Part shown: positions 45,060-57,885 of the stretch, piece by piece
Numbering within the stretch: position 1 is the first letter of the stretch
How the letters are laid out: every line of letters starts with the position of its first letter
DNA from: Antedon mediterranea
Taxonomy: Eukaryota; Echinodermata; Crinoidea; Comatulida; Antedonidae
Length of the DNA stretch: 64,000 nt
NCBI RefSeq assembly: GCF_964355755.1
Contig: NC_092672.1
Location: 6,012,001 to 6,076,000, forward strand
Direction of reading: 5' to 3'
Notes under the pieces: generated by a model
Seen by the model: only the letters and a program-made list of their open reading frames with translations
Told to the model about the DNA's origin: nothing
The model's database searches: none
Program-made: the position numbers and the translations under genes

Positions 45060-46860
45060 CAACAAACATTGGTACTGTTGTGGTTTTTGTTTAATATAAA
45101 TGTTCCTAATACACAGAAATCAATTAAACAGCAATATAATTTAATATAAACGAGTTAAAAAGGAAATTTAGACAGCCTATAAAATACGGAAGTCAGAACT
45201 CGCGTCGCTCGTAATGTTCGGTAACTTTCTATTTACAGCCTATCGAAAAAGGCTCTGGCTAACTTTTAAATTAAAAAGGCTCTCGGAACACTTAATTTCC
45301 CATTATCACCATTTGACGTGGATGTGAGCATGATGCTTTTGAAAATAGGCTTAACAGTTGCGTATTTGTCAAAATTTTTGACTGGAAATTTGGCCAAATA
45401 AAAAACTGGATAACCTTGCACGACTGAAATCTTTACGATTATTAGGATGATTTACTTGAATTATAATTTTGTGTTCAATTTTTTCAGGAAATATATAAAT
45501 CAAATCCATATAACAATTTGTGTTATCTTGTTTTTAGTATTTTAACAAATTTTTGTTGGGAAATTTTATTCTGAAATAAAGTAATCAATCAATCAGTCAT
45601 ACAGCATTATTACATCGATGCGTCACTGATAAAATCTTGACACATTCATGATTCGTCGACGATATTTATGGTTGGTACTGTGTCTATGATTTAACTATTT
45701 ATCCATGATATAACTGGACATGATTCCAATTTTTACTTTTCTGTAGTAAGATATTTTTACCATTATATAATAATAATAATTCTATAAATGATTAATTTCT
45801 ATCAATGGTCAACAATACAAAAAAATAGTAATATGAAACAATATTATTGTAAGAAGAAATGTCTTGTCACGCAAAACCCATAAACGAAAACAAAAGGTAT
45901 TAATATAAACAATTAAGCCTAAAAGATCTATGCATCCTATCTATCTTTCTTCCTGCCAATATTTGTGGATATAAGCTTATTTATGATTTTATAATAATGT
46001 TTATTATGCAATGCAAATTCTAGTTTCCATAGCTCATTAATATTCATGAACCGCCCACTCAATATTATGTCGTGCGTATACATTTTCATAGTATATGCGT
46101 GTATATAGAAAATGCAAAAGCTGATTCAGTTAGTTGTATTATTTATAGTTCAGCGCAAATTTTGTGTATTTTATTTTATTTTAAAAGAAACTGAGAGTGA
46201 CCCTAAACTGTAGAAACTAATAATTAAGGTCCCTCAAATGTTCATTGCAGAAACTAAAGCATTGTAGAGACTTACTGTTTATTATTTCATCATAATGTTG
46301 TTTCATATACTGTTAAAAACAAATACAATAATATTAAAGTATGTTAAATGCAAACCTTTAGGACCAAACGACCCTAAATTGTCCTTCTAAGGCCATTTTG
46401 TAAGGACTAAATAATACATTCAGTGAACACTTTTACCTATAGAACATTAACAAAATAAGGTACACTGGTATTAGAAAAAACCAAGTTTGTGGAATACAAA
46501 ATAAAATATACAGATAAATTGCATTTTCTGTGTCTTGGCTAGAATAAAGAAAGCTTGCTATTACTCAGGTGTAAATATTTCTATAACATTTATCTTTAAC
46601 GATTGTTTCTCAATGAACTGCCCTACTTTAAAATCAGTAAATGCCTTTTGGAAGAGGTTTATAATACATTTAAAATTAAAGTGATATAAATATAAAATAT
46701 AAATTTACTTGACATACAGGGTTTCTGTTTTTAAATAAACAGGAATATTATAATCCTATAGCTATAAGTATTAACCTAGAAAATAATTTGGAACTAGTGT
46801 AATGAAGATGTAGGAAATTGTCCCCTTAATAGAGTCGTCAAATTATGAAATAAAAGACCT
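45060..46860. other. Unassigned AT-rich DNA
   Basis: No exon, repeat family member or structured RNA could be supported by reading. Several AATAAA words occur but without an attached gene. Confidence 0.4.
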
Positions 46861-46861
46861 A

Positions 46862-47227
46862 TATAGTTCTGCGGTGTGGACGTCACAACGGTAGGTGGCG
46901 CCGTTTTGTAGCTAGAAAACGTTCATCCTGTCTGAGTGACTCCCAAGGTCACCAATGGTTTGGAATAGGCTTATTGAAGTAGTCATTTAAAACTTAATAA
47001 TTTTCAATAAAACAAACTAAAAATAACTTCAAAAGATCACTAAATATTTGTTTTTAATAATCTATTTATTCTTCAACTACAGTTTAAAAATCAAGTTAAG
47101 ATACATAATTTGATAGAAATATACAGATCTATTGTATCAAAATAGTAGCGTTGAATGCATTTTTGGTTGCGCTAGAAACCATGCAGCGCCATCTTTTGTT
47201 GTGACGTCACACCACAGAACTCTATAA
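46862..47227. mobile_element. 366-bp MITE with CGTCAC-containing inverted ends
   Basis: The left end reads TATAGTTCTGCGGTGTGGAC and continues GTCACAAC. The right end is the inverse, GTTGTGACGTCACACCACAG then AACTCTATA. The inverted repeats are about 28 bp with few mismatches. Conserved internal words are GGCGCCGTTTTGTAGCTAGA on the left and, inverted, CTAGAAACCATGCAGCGCCA on the right. No ORF. Confidence 0.8.
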
Positions 47228-47988
47228 TGTACATACAGTGTATCAACTTCGATGCATAGTAAATTATATATTATGTATTATAATACATAATAGATATGAA
47301 TTAATAGAAATAAAGCATAAAATATTATGAAGAGAATATTATGTAAAGTACTTAAGAAATAATAATAATAAAGTATTAAAAAAATATTATATTTTATTAT
47401 TATTCCTAAGTGCAAAATATTTCCTTCATAATTTTTAAAATAATTTACTAGTAATTGAAGCAATGATAATATAAAACATTGAATAACATTAAAATATGTA
47501 GAAGATATTATAGTGGAAATAAAATGTATTGTTCAGTAATATTTCATCAGTGCCTAAGACTGTTATTATTTAAGAAAAAAAATGATATGATTATGAATTA
47601 TTTCTGAATAAAATTCATTAATCATCGGTTTTGCAATTTATGGTAAACTCATTAAAATGAACTCTCTGTAATTTTTAGTGCAATAAATTTCATTATACAG
47701 TATTTTTTTTTTCTAAAGCACAATTATTTGAGCATTTTTTTTCCCAATAATCAATTCTTAAAAATTACAAGATGAAATATATAATTATGTGGTTGCTATG
47801 ACAACGACATCAACAGGATGTCAAATAATTAGATGTGGCAATTTATAAATTGAAGTGGTATATTTGTTTCCAACTTCCTTTAAATATTCACCAATTGATG
47901 AGTAACTACGTTTGTTCCTATTGTGTCTAAATCCATTTTGAGCATGTTGACATTCTTGAACTGTGTAATGCAAACATATTTACATTAA
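47228..47988. other. Unassigned AT-rich DNA
   Basis: Very AT-rich, with repeated AATAATAATA and TATAAT-type text. No feature can be supported. Confidence 0.4.
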
Positions 47989-49289
47989 TTAGTTATCCGC
48001 TTGGTATACCAAGCGGATAACTCCTTGTTATTGTATGAGATCAACATTTTTGGTTATCCGCAACTTAGTTGCAGGATAACCCATGTGATTGTAAATATCT
48101 TTTTTTTTCATCATCATCTTCTTTGTTCTTCTTTCTTTCCCTGATTTTTGTGAGCAGCATATCCCCTATAGCTTATGAATATAACTTTTGTATAACTTTG
48201 TCATTATATGGACATTTACCTGAAGTTGTGCACCTCCATATTTTGAATGACGTCAGAGTTGCGCAACATGACTTACGCGCGATTTTATGAATTTCAATGA
48301 TTGATCATAGGATAAAAAATAAAAGTCATTTTGAACTGACACTTAGTGAAAATTTAAGTTATATTAAGGGCAAACTTTCTATGGATTAAAAATGGCATGT
48401 TTTACAAGAAGTTACGCGCGCACGCGCATTTAAAGTTTCAAAATGCGCAAAATTAATTTCTAATCAACTTTCTACGCTGATCATGACATTTTGAGCATGT
48501 CAAAAATTCCCGCGCGCGCGAACAAATTTACGCGTATGGTGCGCACGGAGCATGAAAATCATGTTTTTTTATCTTGAATTATGATTTTCCAACCTTTCCT
48601 AGTCATTTTAAAAAAGATTGACATCATTTGAAATTAAAATGACGTCATACGAACACGTTGATTTATACAATTTTCGCGCGTTTTAGTTGAAAAAGTTATA
48701 AATATTGTCAAAATAATGCCAATTTTGAATCTATTATAGCTCCTCAGGATCATCCACGACCCCCAATTTTTTTAATTTTATTTATAAGTAGATATGTTGT
48801 AGATATGAATTCATTCAGAATCTTTACCCCTAGGATGTTATAACGTCATCGTATGGCCACACGAATGTAAAATATAGGGTTTTTTACTCTTTCGTTATTG
48901 CTCATCACATTAAATAGAGCGCATCTCACTTTTAGGTGCCCAAAATTCTTCAAATTTGTTTTAATGTAATTATTTAGATAATTATCTTCTAAAATTGTTA
49001 TCTTTATATGTCAATTTGATGACGTCATCATGTTAATTGGATTTAAAAGATGGGTCTCGTAATTTCGTCTATGCTACACTGTATATAACATATACAGTTT
49101 ATTCTGTAAAATACTGTAATTTGATATATGCTACATAATACTTTTAATAGGTAAAATTCAGCACTGTAAACATATTTATTTCATGTCATAGGATGGCATA
49201 ATAATTGTCGAGGTTCATATGGTTAAGTATGTGCATGTTGTATTTGCGCGGATAACCCGAACTCGTCAAAGTGACGAGTTCAAATCTAG
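47989..49289 (+). mobile_element. Helitron-like copy 1 of a head-to-tail series, with two 5' ends
   Basis: The 5' end begins TTAGTTATCCGC. A perfect 32-bp palindrome follows at 47,991-48,022, the half being AGTTATCCGCTTGGTA. A second 5'-type palindrome lies at 48,052-48,081 (GGTTATCCGCAAC..., ending GGATAACC), suggesting insertion of one copy just inside another or an acquired end. The 3' end is the hairpin at 49,260-49,280 plus TCAAATCTAG at 49,289, then T. The interior shares TTACGCGCGCACGCGCATTT and TGAATGACGTCAGAGTTGCG with the next copies. Confidence 0.8.
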
Positions 49290-49302
49290 TTTTTCTGTAT
49301 TA

Positions 49303-50872
49303 TTAGTTATCCGCTTAGTAGCGGATAACTCCTTGTAATCGTCCTGTTTCAATTTTATATTATTCTTCTGTCTTTCTCCCTCACTTTTTGTGCAGAGCGT
49401 ATCTCTAAAATGGGTAAACATAACATTTCATAACTTTGTCAACATATGGGCATTTACGTGAAGTTGTGCACCTCCTATTTTTGAATGACGTCAGAGTTGC
49501 GCAACGTGACTTACGCGCGATTTTATGATTTTTTATGATTGCTCATAGACTAAAAACCAAGCATAATTTAGTTTTGACACTTTGTGAAAATTTAAGTCAT
49601 ATCAAGTGCAAACTTTTTATTGATTAAAAATGGCATGTTTTACAAGAAGTTACGCGCGCACGCGCATTTAAAGTTTCAAAATGCGTAAAATTAATTTTTA
49701 ATCAACTTTTTACACGACTCATGACATTTCGCGCATGTCAAAAATTCCCACGTGCACGCATTTTTTTACGCGCGCGGTGGCCACGTACCGTGAAAAACAT
49801 CTTTTTTTCTCATGAATTATGTTTTTCCAGCCTTCTAGAGTAATTTTACCATTTTAAAACCATTTGTGACTTTAAATTACGTCATACGAGCATGTCGAAT
49901 TGGAAAATTTACGCGCGTTTTTGATCAAAAAGCTAAAAAAATCGTCAAAATTATGCCTTTTTTTAAACAGTCGTAGTTTCTAAACTAAACGGGGAAAGTT
50001 ATTTTTATTACATATTCTGGAAGTTGATGAGTTGTAGATATCAAATCATACATTAATATGGCTAACAGGACATTTTGACGTCATCGTATGGCCACACGAA
50101 TATAAAATATAGGATTTTTGTCTCTTTCGTTATTGCTCATCACATTCAATGGAGCGCATCACGCTTATCCGTATTCCATTTTCTCCGAGATTTTAATATT
50201 GTCTAGGTCAATCAACTACCTTTCGCATGAGTTAAAAATATTTTAATATTTGTAACGTCATCATGCCTAAAAATGTTAATTACTTGGGTCATTAATTTCA
50301 TCTTTACAGTAAATTTTAATCTGTTATCGCTCGTAAGAACAAAATGGGATAATCACGATTAAAATGTTTTCTGGAAGCTATTGGATTGTAGATACGAAAT
50401 CATGTTAACATTTTGCCAATCGGATGTTGTGACGTCATCATATGGACAGTTAAATAAAAAAAGTCGTTTTCATCTTTTGCGTCATAGTTCATTACATTTA
50501 AAAGAACGCGCATCAATATTTCACGTGTTCAAATTTCTTCCACACGTTAATATGTTGTTGCTGAGATAATTTCCTTCCGAAATTGCTACATTTGCGTTTC
50601 ATTTTGAAACCGTCAATATGTTAAAAATTTGAATAAATAGCGGGTCCCGTAATTTCACCTATTCTACACTGTATGTGATATGTATACAGATTATACTGTG
50701 TATACTATATGACACAAAATAACAGAATTCAGCAATAAAAACATATCATATTCTTCAGTTCAGGTCACAATGCCATAATCTTTTTCCGTGTGCAATATTC
50801 CAACGTATGACGTGCACGTGGCGTTTGTCGTGCGGATAACTAACTCGTCAAAGTGACGAGTTTCATGTCTAG
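49303..50872 (+). mobile_element. Helitron-like copy 2 of the series
   Basis: The 5' end TTAGTTATCCGCTTAGTAGC lies only 13 bp after the 3' end of copy 1. The palindrome is at 49,305-49,330. The 3' end is the hairpin at 50,842-50,862 and TTCATGTCTAG ending at 50,872. It is the same subfamily, inverted, as 40,476-42,351 (identical 5' palindrome and 3' TTCATGTCTAG). No protein-coding capacity. Confidence 0.85.
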
Positions 50873-52405
50873 TTCTTCTTTCCTTCCTTCCTTTTTGTGA
50901 GTCGCGTTTCTCTAAAATGTGTAAACATAACATTTCATAACTTTGACAACATATGGGCATTTACGTGAAGTTGTGCACCTCCTATTTTTGAATGACGTCA
51001 TAGTTGCGCAACGTGACTTAAGCGCAATTTTATGAATTTCAATGATTGATCATAGATTAAAAACCAAAAGTCATTTAGTATTGACACTTTGACAAAATTT
51101 AAGTCATATCAGGGGCAAACTTTCTACGGATTAAAAATGGCATTTTTCACAAGAAGTTACGCGCGCACGCGCATTTAAAATTTCAAAATGCGCAAAATTA
51201 ATTTCTAATCAACTTTTTACGCGTTTTATGTCATTTTGAGCATGTCAAAAATTCCCACGGGCGCGCAATTTTTTACGCACGCGGTGCGCACGTAGCGATA
51301 AAAACATATTTTTTTCTCTTGAATTATATTTTTCAAGCCTTTCCTAGTAATTTTGAAAACAATTTAGAACTTTTCCAGTTTAAATAATGCCATACGAACA
51401 CGTTGAATTAGACAATTTGTGCGCGTTTTTTATGAAAAAGCTTAAAAAATCATCAAAATAATGTCTTTTTTTAAACAGTCATAGTTTCTAAAGTAAACCG
51501 TGAACCGTTTATTTTTATTACAAAATCTAGAAGTTGATGAGTTGCAGATATCGGATCATGCATCGATAAGGCTAAAAAAACATTATGACGTAATCGTATG
51601 GCCACACGAATGTAAAATATAGGATTTTTGTCTGTTTCGTTATTGCTCATCACATTCAATGGAGCGCATCACGCTTATCTGTATTCCTTTTTCTCCTATA
51701 TTTATATATTGTCTAGGTCAATCAACTTTCTTTAGCATGAGATAAAAATATTTAAATTTTTATAACGTCATCATGCCTAAAAATTTTAATTACGTGGGTC
51801 ATTAATTTCATCTTTACAGTAAATTTTAATCTGTAATAGCTCGTAAGAATAAAATGTGATAATCACGATTAAAACGTTTTCTGGAAGCTATAGGATTGTA
51901 GATACGAATTCATGTAAACATTTTGCCAATCGGATGTTGTGACGTCATCATATTGCCAGTTGAATAAAAAAAGTCGTATTTTCATATTTTGCGTAATAGT
52001 TCATCACATTTAAATGTGCGCGCACCAACATTTTACGTATTCAAATTTCTTCTACACGTTAATGTGTTGTTGCTAAGATAATTTTCTTCAGAAATTGCTA
52101 TCGTTGTGTTGTTTTTTTTATGACGTCATCATGTTAAATATTTGAATTAAAGGCAGGTCCCATAATTCAGTTAATATGTCATATAATATACAGTAGTACA
52201 ATGTACACCAGCATAGTCTCTGATGTGAGCAAATTGTTGTTTGCCGCCCTCTGTATCATGTAGAATTAATGTCTCCTTTTATACACAGTGTACTGTATAA
52301 TTATAATACAGGACCACCTCTTATTATAGATTTTAACGTATGACGTGCACGTGGCATCTGTCGTGCGGATAACTAACTCGTCAAAGTGACGAGTTTCATG
52401 TCTAG
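50873..52405 (+). mobile_element. Helitron-like copy 3 of the series, missing its 5' palindrome
   Basis: It starts immediately after the CTAG of copy 2 with TTCTTCTTTCC, text that in copies 1 and 2 lies well inside the 5' palindrome, so the terminal 65 bp or so are missing. It is then collinear with copy 2 to the hairpin at 52,375-52,395 and TTCATGTCTAG ending at 52,405, flanked by T. Confidence 0.85.
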
Positions 52406-52516
52406 TGTTAACATTAAATATGAAATGGCTATTGTCATATTTTAATCATATTTGTTGAGTGACTACATGATTTCATGTCAAGTGTTTTCTGCGAAACTTT
52501 GTATGCATAAATAAAC

Positions 52517-52790
52517 ATGTTATTTTATATCACATCCTAGATTTAAATACATTTTTTCTGACAAAGAAATAAGATTTTCTTTCAATTTTTTATGTAGTTA
52601 ATACCAGTAAATGCAATGCAAAAACGCACTGACTGCCTCTGATAAAGTTATACTCATTATTATTTTATATCATATCCTAGATTTAAAAACAATTTTTCTG
52701 ACAAAGAAATGAGAGTTTCTTTTCATTTTGCATATAGTTAATGCCAGTAGATTTAATGCAAAAACCCATTGACTGCCTCTGTTATACTCA
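52517..52790. repeat. 145-bp tandem duplication
   Basis: TTATTTTATATCA.ATCCTAGATTTAAA, TTTTTCTGACAAAGAAAT and ACTGCCTCTG recur with about 145-bp spacing. Two copies with several substitutions. Confidence 0.85.
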
Positions 52791-53192
52791 TTGTTTAAGA
52801 AGATGATGTTGGGATATAAGATATTTTTATTACTAATACATTGATAGGATTATTGAGTGAGGCATATCAAACATATATATACTTTAATAAGTAGTGATAA
52901 TATTCAGTCATGGAAGATATTCTCTCCGGCTAAATTATAATAACCATATATTGAATTTCGAAGTCGCTTGCAAAAGACAGTAATCAACATCGGTTATAGG
53001 TTTTTTAAAAACTTGTTTATATGATTTTGATATTTTTATTTGATACAAAATTGTAATATCAATTTTAGATTTGTTATTTGATAGTAATATATAAAGGCCA
53101 CAGTGTACAGTAGATACAGTAGTATAATCATTTTAGTAGTAGTAGTATTATTTAAATAATTCTTCATGTTATAATTTAAATTGCATTGTGAA

Positions 53193-53352
53193 AAGCTCTG
53201 TCTAAACTATCAAACTTTGTTACAAAAAAATGTGATGTGTCCATATATGGACATGAAGATGTCATATCACTACAATATTTAGGCATCACTACCATATTTG
53301 GGCACATCACACTTTTTTTGTGTCAAACTAGTTTGATAGTGTAGACAGAGCT
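53193..53352. mobile_element. Short inverted-repeat MITE, well preserved
   Basis: It begins AAGCTCTGTCTAAACTATCA and ends ACTAGTTTGATAGTGTAGAC then AGAGCTT. The interior is in the opposite orientation to most other copies (GTCCATATATGGACAT on the left). The near-complete inverted repeat makes the whole copy foldable. Confidence 0.9.
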
Positions 53353-54080
53353 TAAGAAGATAGATGGGTGGATGGCAATATTTAAATATATGAAGATTTT
53401 GCAGTGCGTTTGAAAAACAGTTGGTTTAATAGTCTGAGTAACCTGTACACCATATATAACCATCCAGGACACTGGAGAAACTACTGTGTCCAGTTTTTGG
53501 AGATATGTGTCCAAAGCACAGCGTACAGTTAAGGCGATTAATAGAACCGTAATCATAGCCCGTCAACAATTGTATTGCACAATGTCGACTGGCTGCTCTT
53601 TCGCTCCTTTAAATCCCCATGATATGTTTATTTTCATTAAGCCATAGTATGATCATAATAGTAACAGTAAAAAGTCCCAAGAAATATCACCACCAATTGT
53701 AGATTCCTCATCTGAAAATATTCCATGTTTAATTAGAGATCAGCATGGTTGATCGTCAAACATTTAACACAAAGATTCACCAGATAATGTTCCCATCGGT
53801 CAAGCCGAGAACCAGCTGAGGGATGCATTTGATTGACCAACTAGGCAATTCAGTTATCATAATTTCTCTTTAAGTAGACTTAAGGAGGTCAAAGTGAGAG
53901 CATTTTGATGTTGCCTATTATGGCATTCCGTGTTTCTAAAAATTGTAAATTAAAGTGGTGTATTTTTTGAGGACCTATAGGCTGGATACCTATCTTCCCA
54001 CCTCTTTCACCTATGAATTTGGATACTAGTATATTCTTAATTCATGATATTAAGTTTGTTTTAATGTCCGTTTATATTAG
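53353..54080. other. Unassigned non-coding DNA
   Basis: No supported exon or repeat. A short minus-strand frame near 53,323-53,556 lacks features. Confidence 0.35.
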
Positions 54081-54081
54081 G

Positions 54082-54426
54082 CTAGGATGAACAATAACAA
54101 TTTGTTTGGAGAAGGTTTAGATTTGAACTACTGCTCCTAACAAGTCTTGATGTGCAGAATGATTCAAAATGCGCCATGCTGTCAACACCCCTATACAACT
54201 TAGTGTCGTCTGCAAATAAACGAACACTAGACTCGACAACATCAGGTAAATCGTTAATGAAGATTGAGAATAAAATTGGGCCCACAATGCTACCCTGTGG
54301 AATTCCACTTAATACTGGAGCCTGTGATGATAATTGACCATTGACACTAACTCGTTGTGTTCTATTCAACAAATAATTAGAGGACCAACCTAGTAGATTT
54401 CCCGTAATACCAAAACCTTTCAATTT
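54082..54426 (-). pseudogene. Reverse-transcriptase fragment (LINE)
   Basis: The minus strand encodes NRTQRVSVNGQLS, SGIPQGSIVGPILFSIFIND and RLFADDTKLYRG, the central palm of a LINE reverse transcriptase with the catalytic FADD intact. The fragment covers about 110 residues and is cut off at both sides. It differs from the reverse transcriptase at 37,211, so it belongs to another LINE family. Confidence 0.88.
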
Positions 54427-54434
54427 AGTGCTGC

Positions 54435-54461
54435 AACATTAAAGTCACCACCAATTATTAC
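54435..54461 (-). pseudogene. EEP nuclease motif scrap abutting the RT fragment
   Basis: The minus strand encodes VIIGGDFNV. The nucleotides ACATTAAAGTCACCACCAAT and the next six bases are identical to the matching part of the EEP fragment at 6,785-7,189. Similarity stops on both sides. The scrap lies 9 bp upstream of the reverse-transcriptase frame and is not in frame with it. Confidence 0.5.
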
Positions 54462-54979
54462 TAATTTTCATCAGTTGTGAGCATTGATATGTTACTCCTA
54501 GATAAGGTGTTTTAAGTTATGTTTTATTGTTATATTTTATGTCTGTCAAAAAAGCTTTGTGTATACCTGCGTAAACTATGGTGTGGTATATGCAGAATAA
54601 GATTATAATGTATGATTTAAAGATAACACGTATGAGAAAGAAGATCATGTAATCATGCCACAATAATAATAATTTATTGTGTAACTTCTCAATATAGTAG
54701 TGTTAAACATAACATGTAGCAATCGTAATAGACCTCCGCACTAGCTAGTAAGATTTCTAATATACGTCACATGGCCTTTTATGCAAATCATCCTAGATGA
54801 GCATATCTCAACGACGATTACTAACTTAGTTACGCATACTGCCGTTATGTTTTGAACATTTCTATATATATAGTGTTTAAATTGTAAGAAAGTTTCTTTG
54901 AAATGAAGGATAATGTTTTGTTTTTTAAGAAACAGCAATAATGAAATGAAAGAACCGTTATATATATAATGGTTGTTTT

Positions 54980-55440
54980 GTTGTTACACTGGATCTGTCA
55001 GCAACCTTTGACACTTTAGATTATTCAGTGTTGACCAAAAGGCTCTCAGAATTGTATGGGTTTCATGATAATGTAATCTGTTCAAGGTTCAAATCATACA
55101 GGGTAGATTTTCAGTAGCTAATGAATACTCAGATGAAAAACCATTAGAATATGGTATACCGCAAGGGTCTAGTGTGTTGGCCCTCAATTATTTTCTTTTT
55201 CCACGAAACCGATATGTGATATTATTAGCCGACATAGTGTTAAGTACCATATCACTATGCTGATGATACATTATTGTATTTAAATTTCAATCCTAAACAT
55301 TCTAATGAACCAAACAAATCGTTAGCCATCCTCACAAATTGTATCATCGAAGTGAGTAACATGTTATGTCTTTGTGATGACAAAACTGAATTTCTTACTG
55401 TGGTATCCTGTCACTGTATATGCAAAAGCTGATAATGTCT
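54980..55440 (+). pseudogene. Badly decayed reverse-transcriptase fragment
   Basis: The plus strand reads LDLSATFDTLDYSVLTKRL, a damaged version of the LINE motif LDLSAAFDT, followed after stops by YADDTLLYLNFNP, the catalytic YADD box. Between them a GIPQGS-like tract is frameshifted. Multiple stops show a dead copy. It lies in the opposite orientation to the fragment at 54,082. Confidence 0.8.
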
Positions 55441-55629
55441 CTCTTCAAATTGGCAAACTGTAATTGGTAACTGTAATTTATTCACACTGATTTTAATTTA
55501 TTCACACCGATTTTAACCGGTTATTTTCTATGCAGCAGAAACAGGCCCTATAACAGTCTAAATCTATCAAGGTTCTTTGGGTAGTTTTTGATTGAAAATT
55601 GTAAATGAAAATGTGTTCATAATTGCTAA

Positions 55630-55770
55630 TGTATTAAAATTTAAATCAAAGCCAAAATTTAACTATCATAGTGTAAACTAAGAAATAAAGTCTATCATAA
55701 TAAGCAGCATAATGATTCTATTATACCATAGATATAACCTAGACATCTGAAATAATTGGGGTGAATTTAT
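55630..55770 (+). repeat. Rep-A fragment
   Basis: AAATCAAAGCCAAAATTTAA, AAGAAATAAAGTCTATCATA and CATAGATATAACCTAGACAT match the first third of the Rep-A block, then similarity stops at ACATCTGA. Confidence 0.75.
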
Positions 55771-56794
55771 TCACATGGTTAATAACCAGTTATTTTTGGG
55801 AAAATCTCAAGCCAGCAGCAACCTCAAACTTGACATGTATGTATACAACATTGTGAATAAAAAAGGCCATTATTCCAGTTACTCTAAATAAGTTGATTAA
55901 TTCATGATTTATGTTAGGTAAATGAATATTGGGTGATACTTGCTCTACTAAGAATTAAAATGATTGTTCACTGAAATTGTAACTTTTTCTTATGTGACAG
56001 ACAAAAATTAATAGGGTTGATAATTTTTATTTTATGAATGAAATTTTCCTTATGTATATTTCTATGGAATACTGTACTCCAATTTATTGCGTTTCATCAT
56101 CCGTATACAAGTTGTATTGGTTTTTCCCAAGTTATTGTGTTTCAATAGCAACAAATTACATACATTGTTGGTGAATGTTATAAAAATTGGAAAAAGCTAC
56201 TTAAAATATTAATGAGCGTCATAGAAGTTATTGGCAGCTGTAGTCTCTCAGTAGAATCAATTCTATTATGTATATGCAGCCTAGCTAGCTTAGAACCATT
56301 GTTACATTGAACTTCTAATAATACGTAGTTTCAAATATCAATTTTAGAAATGTGTTGATTATTCTACTGACAGGTGACACATTGCTATCATTTTGTAACC
56401 CATTTTATTCTATCCTATTGTGTATACACAGCCTGTTTAGCCCCTTATCATTACTATTTCTTTCATTATTTTTTATGAAAATATAGATATCAAATGGTGA
56501 GAACATACACACAGGTGTCACTGAGTTTTGTTATGTACTAACCAGTAGTGACATACATGGTGTTAATGTACTTTATTCTCTCCCCTTACCTTATCTGACC
56601 CCTTCCTTTTCACCTTCCAATTAAATATATTTTGATCTTCCTATATCATTCTTTGTGAATGTGTAATATGTCTTCCATCTTTTGTTTGATTATGTTTGAT
56701 TGGTTGGTGGATAATCAAGGTTCACTTAACTATATTACATTGCATTTTTAATGTAATAATAATGATAACACCCTTCAATTTGATACAACCCTTC

Positions 56795-56912
56795 CTAGTT
56801 TGACATAAAAAGTGTGATATGCCCAAATATGGTAGTGATATGTCATCGTGTCCATATATGGTCACATCACATCTTTTTGTTACATAAAGTTTCATAGTGT
56901 AGACAGAGCTTA
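56795..56912. mobile_element. Short inverted-repeat MITE, left end truncated
   Basis: It runs from CTAGTTTGACATAAAAAGTG to TTTCATAGTGTAGACAGAGC. The outer left inverted repeat is missing. The homologous position in copy 1 (about 21,965-22,015) keeps even less, so the truncation differs between the two blocks. Confidence 0.8.
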
Positions 56913-57709
56913 AGAGGCCTCTTATTTATAGTAGTCTCTTCCATAACCAAGATAAATTTACGGTCCAAGAAATGGTTTTCTAGTACAGTTTAATCTAAAT
57001 GGACAACTTGTAATCTGGAATAAAATGTTGACCTTTGGAAAAGCAGTTGCTTACTAGAATCTCATCTAATAAAAGGCCACATACTTGATGCTCTTTATGT
57101 CCGCTGAGGAACTATTTAATTTGTTTTGTACAAAAACAAAAATTGTATTAAATGAAAATGTGTTTGTTACTGCTTCCTGGAGGTGGATAGACATAATAAA
57201 CAGAACAAAATGTGTCCATTTTAGGTGTTAACTTCAGAGAAAGGCAAAAAAAAAGCACAGGAAAGTTCCACTATATTCCAAATTAAATGGGAAAACCAAA
57301 CTTACCAGAAAAACAGATTTTAGGCCAAACAATGTTATAATATGATTACGTTGGCAATCAATAATGAAAACTATAGATAATTTATCACTTAGAAAATAAT
57401 ACTAATATTGAACACCGGTAAAATAATCCATTGTAGATTTGAGTGTGAGAACATGACATAGTCAGACATTTTAACAATTATGGGTTTTATTCAATCAGTA
57501 AAATACACTCATGGTTGTCAATATCCTCTCTACTATCATGTTATGTGTATTTCTAACACATATTTACCACGTCTATACTATAGTTGATGCTGATCAATGT
57601 GTTTGTTTTTGTAATCTGTCAATGCTGTCAGCAAAATGTGCTAAACTAGTTGTCAACATCACTTTCCACATCCTAATTCAACTTCTGGAATTTACACCCT
57701 CTCAGCTCA

Positions 57710-57885
57710 AGCTCTGTCTACACATAGAGATATTATAGTGATTATACTATGGTCTACACTATCAAACTTTCACAAAAAGTGTGATGTGCCCAAATATGGT
57801 AGTGATATGATGTCATCATGTCCATATATTGGCACATCACATTTTGTTGTCATATAAAGTTTGATAGTGTAGTGTAGTGGAGCTT
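57710..57885. mobile_element. Short inverted-repeat MITE with an internal insertion
   Basis: AAGCTCTGTCTACACATAGA is followed by about 30 bp of unrelated sequence and then TCTACACTATCAAACTTTCA, so the left end is interrupted or duplicated. It ends AAGTTTGATAGTGTAGTG. Confidence 0.8.
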
